The notes beneath the pieces are model-generated. The model was given only the letters and a program-made list of their open reading frames with translations, had not been told where the DNA came from and did no database searches. Both the position numbers and the translations under genes were made by a program. Below are positions 56,206 through 64,000 of a stretch of 64,000 nucleotides of DNA, in pieces. Source of the DNA: Alligator mississippiensis (Eukaryota > Chordata > Crocodylia > Alligatoridae); contig NC_081835.1 in NCBI RefSeq assembly GCF_030867095.1, forward strand, positions 42,143,892-42,207,891, read 5' to 3'. Numbering within the stretch: the stretch's first letter is position 1; each line of letters begins with the position of its first letter.

Positions 56206-59200
56206 CAGGGGTGGGCAATTATTTCAGCTAGAGGGCCACTGAACAACTTTTGATGAGCGACTGAGGGCTGCACGGGTAGCCTGGCTCCTTAACAGATGCC
56301 CCACCCCCTGATCACTATACTGGAACTGGAAATCCCACCCCCTAGCCCCTGACCTTTGCTACTGGAAGTCGCCCCCCTTGTCTTTTGGGAGGAGTGTTTG
56401 CCATCTTGGAACCTGAAATGTTGCAAACTCTGGCAATGAGCCTCTCCCTCCAGTGAACCATTCTGCAGAACCAGCAGCTAGACTTGGGGGTGAAGCACTT
56501 AGCGCTACCAGTGATGGGGCCCCAAGGATAGCTCCAGACACTGAAGGTGTGCTCTGCATGCCTTGGCTCCGTCAGCACCAGAGCCGGGATTGGACAGCTC
56601 TCCTTGAGTAGCTGGTCACCTTCTCTGAGGAGCGGCTCAAGAGAAGATTTGGACCTGGCACTGTGAGTACTGCAGGATGTGACAGGCCTTGGAGTGGGAG
56701 GACCGCAAGGACCATGGAGGGCACCACACCTTCCTGCAGAGGCAGGTGGAAGCCCAGGAGGGCCAGCGTGACATGGTGCTCCTGGCAGCAGCCACTGGTG
56801 AGGAGGACAGACACGTTGTTGATGTGGTGCTGGCCGCCAGTGCTGCAGTGTCTATCACTACGCCCGGCATCTATGCCCTGGTCCTGGCTCTGGCCGGCTC
56901 CTGGCAACCAACTGTGAACCTGCTTCAGGCCCCCCAGTGGGGATGGCAGTAGGTGCAGTGCCACCTGCAGTGGGCAGGGCCCCCTACCCCTGCTCCAGAT
57001 GTTGGCCCCCTGGTGCTGGGGCTCCCTGCTTTGCCCCCCATCCACTGCTTGCCCCAGCTCCATGAGGGCCATGAGTGGGAGCTGCCCATGGCAGGTCTAG
57101 CTCCTCATGCAGGCCCTGCTGGCCCCAGCTCTGTGGAGGAGGAGGGGGATTGCTGCCATCCTTGTCCAATCCTTGGCCTGCTCCACAGAACAGCTGGCCA
57201 GAAGTCTGCCATCAAAGGAAAAACTGGGTGGTTTCTTACAGTGGAAAACTGACATTTTGACAAGAAATTCCCCAAGATTCCTATGCAATTTCTTTTAATT
57301 TAAATGGAAGAGGTTTGCTTTCACAATTTTTTAAAGAGGAAAAGTCCCATCTCCAACCAGCCCTGCAGCTGTGTTAACTACAGGAAATGCCTGTGGGTGA
57401 GATGTGTGAGATAAGAGTGAGCTGGTGATGTTTTCCCAAAGCCTGTATCTGACAAAGGATTCAACCACTCAAAATAGTACTGAAGTCTTCATGACACAAA
57501 GTGTCACAAGGCTTGTTTACACTGCTGCAGAGGTTGGTCTCTGCACTACAGCATGTCCAAACCCTGCCTAATCATGCTCCAGTCCATTAAGAACACTAGT
57601 GAGTATAATCAGGGCTTATCTCTGGCATGCTTTCCATGTTTTCACTCCCTCAGAGAGCAAGTGCAGGTGATGAACCTGCAGTGGCCTCTCTGGGGACCTT
57701 CCACATTTGGAGTGTGTCCCCAGGCATGGATGAACAGAGCACGGAAAGGCCAGGCCCAGGCCTCTGGTGCCAGGACTTGCCACCATAGCAATGCTAACAA
57801 GGGCAAATGGCTCCCAGACCCCAACTGAACCTACTATGTCAGCAGAATCCTTTGGTGAGGGGTTGTTAACCTGGGCATTTTCTTTAACAGCAGGCAAAGC
57901 TGGCAGCCTTGGTTCTGGTCTTGCTCAAGAGCTCAACCAGAGGTTTGGTCAAGATGATGTGCATTCCAGTAATGCTCATAAACCTTGTCTGAGATCAGGG
58001 ATCCACTGGGCTGTACAGACATATAGAACAAAGGACTGGAGGGGACTGCAGGGGGAGGGCGGGGAAGATCACTGAGTCCAGATTCCAGCATTCACAGGCA
58101 ACCATGGCCTGTCAAGGCCAAAGGGTGTGCAAGAACAAAGTAAGGGATTGTCCCTAATAACATAAGCAGACAGAGGTCTCACCAACACTACAGAGCTTTG
58201 CTGGCAGAATTCTAGTTCTGGATGTGTTCAGATCTGAAGCTCCTTTGCGGCAGCACAATCCTTTTGTCTGCTGAAAGATTAATCCTGCCTCTGCCAATGT
58301 GGCATTTGTACAGGTCTAGCTACGTTCATCCTTCTGACTTAGGCATGAGCCTGGGAAGCTGAAGAGCTGGGTTCCATTCCTACCTGTGCCCCATGCACTT
58401 TGTTTGCCCTGTGGTTCTTACTGTGAATGCTTCGATGGCTCTTTCAGTTTGGGCATAGACACCACTGGGGCCAGATGGGCCCCACCCTGAGTAGGGGCCT
58501 CCGCATGCTACTAGAACACAAATAACTACCTTTACAGCTTTTCTCAAGTGACTGCTCCTCATCCCTAGATGCTGCAAGGTGGGCTTGATGTCAGTCTCCA
58601 GAGGGACAGCAGGGCGGGGCAGTGGCACTGCCTGATCCTTCATGGTGAACCCCAGCTTGCTGTTAAGCAGATGACAGGACTCATGGTGCTCAGAGGGCTT
58701 CTTTCTGGACTCTGTAATTCATTTCAGCCCCTCTGCTGGAGGGAAATCCACTCTGCACTCTGGAGTCAATACCTGCAGGAGAAAGGAGATGGGGCTCTCA
58801 GGGGAGCTGTGTGGTGAGCTTGGGGTAAATCATGCCAGGTACAGCAAACAGTGGAACTAGGGGTCATAGCATCAGGGCAGTAACCAGCACATTGACCTCT
58901 GTGTTATAGCTGGCCTGTTACTTTAAACCTAGGGTGCAGGCTGTTACTTTAAAATTTGCTTCATGCCTTTGGCAGTATAATTAGGGCAGCATCAACGTGT
59001 ATTAGCATGAAATCTGTCATCTCTGAGAGCAAATTTAAAGGGAAAAGGAAGTCAAAAGCAAAAGAACTGATATAATACACTTAATGGTAATTACTTTATC
59101 TCTCTTAAAATAATTAGAGTCCCAGCTGTTTAATCCCCTAGAAATTAACATTAAAAATTATGGGCAGCTAGGCTCCCACTCCCCCAACAGACACACCTCT

Positions 59201-60540
59201 TGGCCTAGCACAGAGAAGGGGGAAGGCACAGGGAAAATGAGTAGGAGGCAGATGACAACTCACATGGAGGTGCCATGGACAAAGCTGAGCTGGTGTGTGT
59301 ATATGATGTCATCATCAGGGTGTCTCAGCTTCTCAAACAGATTCACTTTGAACACCCCTGAGCAGGCAGTGGTATTTTCCCTGTTACAGAGCTGTTCATC
59401 TGGGTCAATGACCCACATCTGTTTTCATCTCTGAAGTGACAAAACGGCACTCAGGCACCCAAGTGCAGTCCTATTCCTGCCCCCCGCCCCACCCCACCCC
59501 TGCACCAAGTCCTAAAACACCATTAATGGGTCAACTGCTTTAACATGCCTTCATCTGGGCAATTGTACACCCATCCTATCCCTACACAGGACTCAGAGCA
59601 AAGGAGACAGGGCCCAATTTCAACCGTCTCTGAGGATACTGCTTTGTAGTGGAGGGAGGGTAGGCAGCAGGGTGATCAAGATGCCCACTTTGTGCTGCCC
59701 CCTTGCTCCCCAGTGTTGTAGCAGCCAGTTTAAACACCCCTTTGCCTAGGTGGATCCATAGGGAAGGCAGCAGACAGCACTGGCAGCAGTGCTGCTGAAG
59801 TGGCCCAGTGTTGTGTCAGGCCAGCCTATCCTAGGCAAGGAGAGCACCTGGGCATAGTTTTCTTGAAGCCAGCAAGAGACCCCCTCTTTCCTGTTTAGAG
59901 CTCAGCAGCATAGACCCCTGCTCAGAGGAGGGGCACTGCTACATGGCATCAGGTGGCCACAGCAGAGGCAATTCTGCCTTAGCTCTGGCATCAGCTGCCT
60001 TCAGAAAACCCTGAGCTACGTGCTCAGGTCTAAGGTCTTGCTACTGGCAGGCTCCGCTGCAGGGATGCCTCCAGCACTGAGTGACTACATTCCCTTCAGT
60101 GCCTTGGGTCTCCCCAGTACAGCATGGGCCTTGTTCTCATGGGCAGCAGTGGTATGCCTGCTGCCAGAGGGGGGCACATGAGCTGCTGAGAATGACCCTG
60201 TGAGCTCAGGCACCATGGTGCTGTAGTCATAAGGGATAACTCCCTTTTTGAGGTCTGACATGATGACATCAAGAGGAAGCTGTCAGCTATCTATGTGTGT
60301 TAGTTGTTGCAGTAAAACCCTTTTGAGAGCAAGAAGTCTCCCTGCCTTTTCCTGAGCTATGAGATAGCATATGTGTCAGAAGTGGCTGAATCCTGCCACG
60401 AATAGGACCACAAGCATCAGTCAGCATTTGAGTGATTCCCAAATGACAGACCAAGCTCCAGTAGCAGCTCAGAGCAGAGGCTGGCTGCAGAGACAAAGCA
60501 GGTAGTTACAGTTACACTACCGGAACAGTTTGATTTCCCA
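56206..60540. other. Unassigned stretch
   Basis: A GC-rich part at 56560-57250 has competing open frames on both strands without a known domain. A short CR1 3'-like sequence is possible at about 58020-58090 (AGAACAAAGGACTGGAGGGG then GATCACTGAGTCCAG). The rest is plain non-coding sequence. Confidence 0.4.
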
Positions 60541-60559
60541 TCCTCTGGAATGTGACCTA

Positions 60560-62628
60560 GATCAGACATTTTAGCCACTTCAGGGAAATATCAGCTCTGG
60601 ACAAAAACTCTAAATCTTACCAATTGAGTACTTTCATCTACCCAATGGGGGATCAGGCCGATGAAATTCTGATGGCACTGCCTCTTACAAATGTAGAGAA
60701 AAAGTAATATCCTGATCTGTTAGAGGCATTAGCTGAACATTTTTGGGTAAAAGAAATGTGATTTAAGAATAAACTAGATTCAGTTTCCAGAACTAGAGCC
60801 TTCAGAACCTGTAAATAGCTTTATTACATCTTTGCATACATTGGCTGAATCTTGCCACTATGGGGATCTCAAGGAAGAACTAATTAGGGACTGCTTTAGT
60901 TGTGGGTCCTCATGATGAATAGCTCTCACGAAGACCACAGTTGGACCCTGATTTACTCCAGGAGGCTGTAACACAAGCCCATTAATCAGAGTTAGTTAAG
61001 CAGCAACAAAGGAAATAAGATGCAATGCACATTGTCAAGAAACTATAATAAAAAATAAATAGAATTGACATGCACAATGAACAAAGGAAGTGGTCCCACC
61101 AGCACCCACAGCAACAACCAAGTGGGAAAGGGGTCAATGCTGCCAATTTGGTAAAATCCCTGGACATGGCTATGCTAGATGTCCTGCTAAGGAAGAGATA
61201 TATCAACAATGTAAAAAGAAAGGTCACTACACTTTAGTTTGTTGCTCAACCACAGGAGTCCATGAAGTCATAGAACAAGAATGAGGATTTTATTGTGTTA
61301 TTAGAAGAACCACAGAGTCTTCATCAGACCCAGGAATCTGGATGACAGAAATACAGCTAAATGGACAGCCAATTCCATTTAAAATTGATACAGGAGTGAC
61401 AGTTTCAGCTATACCTGATACTTATTACAGCCAACATAGGGATGGGATCCTCCTTTCTCCTACTAAAAGATGAGGAGGACCAGGTGAAATTCCCTTTAAA
61501 GTACTGTGCCAAAAAAGACATATTCTTCCTTCAGTGAAACACACCTTGGCTTAACTTGCAGGAGCCGAGATCTTCACAAAATTGGATGCTAAGGCAGGAT
61601 TCTGGCAGATTACCCTAGCTGTTGAATCATCCAAGCTGACAACTTTTATTACTCTATTTGAACAATTGCAATGGTTACCTTTCGGTATCTCATCAGCTTC
61701 TGTATTATTTCAACTTTGGATGTCACAGATACTGGACGGCCTAGAAGGTGTTCGTCATGCCAATGACATTTTGGTTTTTGGGAGTACCAAGACACAACAT
61801 GATAAAAGATTGGATGCAACACAGAAAACTCCCAAAAGCCAGAGTTAAACTTAATGAAAAGTACACTTTTGCTACCTCTCAACTCATGTTTGTGGGACAC
61901 TGGATTACACCACAAAGAATCCAACCAGATCCAGCAAAAGTTGCAGCTATTAAGGGGTTACCAGAGCCCAAAGATGTCCCAGAATTACACAGATTTTTAG
62001 GAATGGCCACATACTTGGGCCTTTTTGTGCCAGACCTGGCAAAAATAACAAAACCTTTAAAAGACCTTTTAAGTGACAAGAACTTATGGCTCTGGGGTAT
62101 ACTACAACAGTCAGCCCTCAGTGAGATCAAATCAATACTCAGCTCATCCCTGATGCTAGCCCAAATGATTCTGCATGAGAAACATGAAGCAGATGCTTCA
62201 TCCTGTGGACTTGGAGCAGTGTTACAACACTGTCAAGAAGCTGGCCATTGGGGCCCTATTGCCTTTGTGTCAAGAGCACTTGTTCCACCTGGAACTCAAT
62301 ATACATAAATAGAAAAAGAAGCACTAGCAGTTACAGGGACATGCGAGTGACTCAGAACTTTCCTCGTCGGCCTAACTTTTACTTTACAAATGAATCATAA
62401 GCCACTTGTACCCCTGCTAGGAGACAAACTTCTCAATAAACTCCCACTGAGAATCCATAGATTTCACCTCAGGATGCTGTGCTTCACCTACAATATTGTA
62501 CACATTCCTGGAAAAGAGATACAGACAGCTGATACTCTTTCTAGGGCACCATTACAGACACCACTGTTTCTGCAAGAACTCTTCCAAAAGCAAGATTTTG
62601 CTGTTTAGGTGGACCTATTGCAGAGGGG
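60560..62628 (+). mobile_element. Ty3/gypsy LTR-retrotransposon internal region (fossil)
   Basis: Parts recognisable in order are a gag remnant with a CCHC zinc-knuckle region (about 61090-61290), an aspartic protease remnant (about 61370-61440), reverse transcriptase (about 61580-61860) and RNase H (about 62170-62560). The order protease, RT, RNase H is that of Ty3/gypsy pol. The copy is heavily broken, with many interruptions. No integrase or flanking LTRs were recognised. It is old. A hAT element lies at its right edge. Confidence 0.8.
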
Positions 62629-62636
62629 ATACCCAT

Positions 62637-63028
62637 TAGGTATGTGTGAAATTTTGCCAGCTGTTTAGTTTTGACACTGTTTTGACTCATTTTGAGGTTG
62701 AAAGAGCAAAATTGAAATGAAACAAAGGGCGTTGAAATGGCCTCGAAACAAAACGAGGCTAGTCAAAACGCTTCGACCATAGCGCTGGGGATGGGAAGTC
62801 AGTCCAGCTATGGTGACTTGCCATCCCTGGTGCTAGATCACTGGACTGACTCCCCATACCCGGCTGATCTAGCAAAACATTGAAAAAGAGTTGAAACAGC
62901 CTTACTGTTTCAACGAAGCAAAACGGAACAGCTGTTTCGAACTGAAATGAGGTTCAATATGAAATGCTGTTCTGTCCAAACCTCGAAACTCAAGGCAAAA
63001 TGGAACAGTGCCATTTTGCACAGCCTTA
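62637..63028. mobile_element. 392 bp hAT MITE (GTTTCG-rich type) with 7/8 target duplication
   Basis: It starts TAGGTATGTGTGAAATTTTG and ends CATTTTGCACAGCCTTA, inverted ends of the same general TAGGG..TGTG..CCCTA class as copies A-E but with a different body (CAAAACG/GTTTCGA subterminal motifs). Flanks ATACCCAT (62629-62636) and ATATCCAT (63029-63036) agree at 7/8. Confidence 0.82.
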
Positions 63029-63054
63029 ATATCCATATCTGTTTCATTATAGAC

Positions 63055-64000
63055 TGGGAATGCCTGGTTGCCAAAAAGGTGGCGTACACCTGGTGGAAGG
63101 GGGGGCTATCTCCAAAGAGGAGTATACCTCCACTGCTCGGGCCTGTAGGGGGGCTGTTAGGAAAGCTAAGGTGGACATAGAGCTAGGACTAGCGTCCAAG
63201 ATCAAAGATAATAAAAAGTCCTTTTTCAAATATATAGGGAGGATGAAGAAGGCACTGGGAAACGTGGGGCCCCTGCAAGACACGCTGGGAAATCTGGTGG
63301 TTGCGCCAGAGGAGAAAGCAGACCTCTTTAACAAATTCTTCACCTCCATTTTCTTGTGCAGAGACCGGGACTCCCCCACCGGGATTCAAGATGGACTCGA
63401 AGGGAACGCCTCCAGACTTAAGGTTGAGGAGGACCAGGTTAGAGTGCTTCTGGAGGGGCTGGACGTGTTCAAGTCAGCAGGTCCAGATACTCTCCACCCC
63501 AGGGTGTTGAGGGAGCTAGCAGGGGTTATTGCAGGGCCCTTGACACAGCTTTATGAGTGCTCGTGGTGCTTGGGCCAGGTGCCAGATGATTGGAAGATAG
63601 CCAATGTGGTCCCCATCTTTAAAAAAGGGAGGAGGGAGGACCCGGGCAACTATAGGCCCGTCAGTCTTACCTCAATCCTGGGGAAACTCTGAGAAGATCA
63701 TCAAGGAGCACATCTGTGATGGGCCGGCATCGGGGATGATGCTCAAGGGCAACCAGCACGGTTTCATTAGGGGCAGGTCATGTCAGACCAACCTGATTGC
63801 CTTTTACGATCAGGTCACAAAAGCATTGGATGCAGGTGTCGCCATGGATGTAGTCTTTCTGGACTTCAGCAAGGCCTTTGACACTGTCGACCACCCCATC
63901 CTCATTAAAAAACTAGGCGACTGTGGCATTGATGCCTACACAGTCAGATGGATTGCTAATTGGCTGAAGGGTCGTACTCAGAGGGTGGTGGTGGATAGAT
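63055..64000 (+). pseudogene. CR1 LINE, ORF2 linker and RT, cut by the window end
   Basis: Opens in the linker: KVAYTWWKGGAISKEEYTST, IKDNKKSFFKYIGRMKKALG, GNLVVAPEEKADLFNKFF, VFKSAGPDTLHPRVLRELAG and DDWKIANVVPIFKKGRREDP, up to NYRPVSLTSILGKL. A frame change at about 63690 precedes [37 protein letters not shown] and VVFLDFSKAFDTVDHP (first catalytic Asp present). It continues beyond base 64000. Its subfamily matches the long copy at 42356-45521 and supplies the segment deleted there. Confidence 0.85.

Noticed and set aside
56572-57072. Open frames on both strands that could suggest a Harbinger or Myb-type protein
   Set aside because: I could not find a DNA-binding or DDE motif, and both strands are open because of GC richness.
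58020-58090. CR1 3' fragment
   Set aside because: The match to the CR1 tail is short and interrupted, too weak for a separate feature call.

Overview
This window looks like non-avian reptile nuclear DNA, most likely crocodilian (turtle is the main alternative). It is packed with CR1 LINEs whose 3' ends carry octamer-like tails of the ATTCATAG or CTATGAAA type, and it also holds a Tx1-type LINE, Penelope-like fragments, a Ty3/gypsy fossil and several hAT-type DNA elements. This combination is inferred from family recognition, not from a search. No bacterial or viral genome organisation, CRISPR array or rRNA is visible. Only one convincing host gene is present: an intronless, intact actin-like gene on the minus strand at 52838-54034.

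Layout. 1-5.2 kb is mostly unassigned DNA with one foldback element at 2.65-3.1 kb. 5.2-14.9 kb is a nested stack: an old Tx1-like LINE (+) was hit by a palindromic hAT element (5308-6004), by a nearly full-length CR1 (-, 7910-12436, ORF1 esterase plus ORF2 endonuclease and reverse transcriptase) and by a CR1 3' fragment (-, 13852-14411). 15-25 kb holds microsatellites, a GC-rich block, a Penelope-like fragment, a second foldback element and two inverted tRNA-like repeats. 25.3-30.5 kb holds two palindromic hAT elements and a 2.7 kb hAT-end-bearing element. 32.8-42.3 kb has an old CR1, a small hAT element, a dead BED/hAT transposase, a minisatellite, a CR1 with a 463-codon open frame and an unclassified tandem-repeat region. 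42.4-49.7 kb has a long CR1 (+), a candidate solitary LTR and a rearranged CR1 (-) that contains a 224 bp inverted duplication with one mismatch between arms. 49.7-52.3 kb has further MITEs and LINE tails. 52.8-54.2 kb is the actin-like gene with its candidate promoter. 54.2-60.5 kb is largely unassigned. 60.5-64 kb has a Ty3/gypsy fossil, a hAT element with a 7/8 target duplication, and a CR1 running off the end.

The actin-like gene is the functional centre. Its frame is unbroken over 398 codons in a region where nearly everything else is decaying, but the phosphate-2 loop has lost the two aspartates and the histidine used by conventional actin for nucleotide hydrolysis, and the D-loop is shortened. 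An RFX X-box match and a one-mismatch CRE lie 93-138 bp upstream of the ATG, a combination that fits spermatid expression. Everything else is transposon history. The most striking structural signals are the 99.6% inverted duplication at 48.1-49.0 kb and a family of hAT elements whose whole bodies are near-palindromes.
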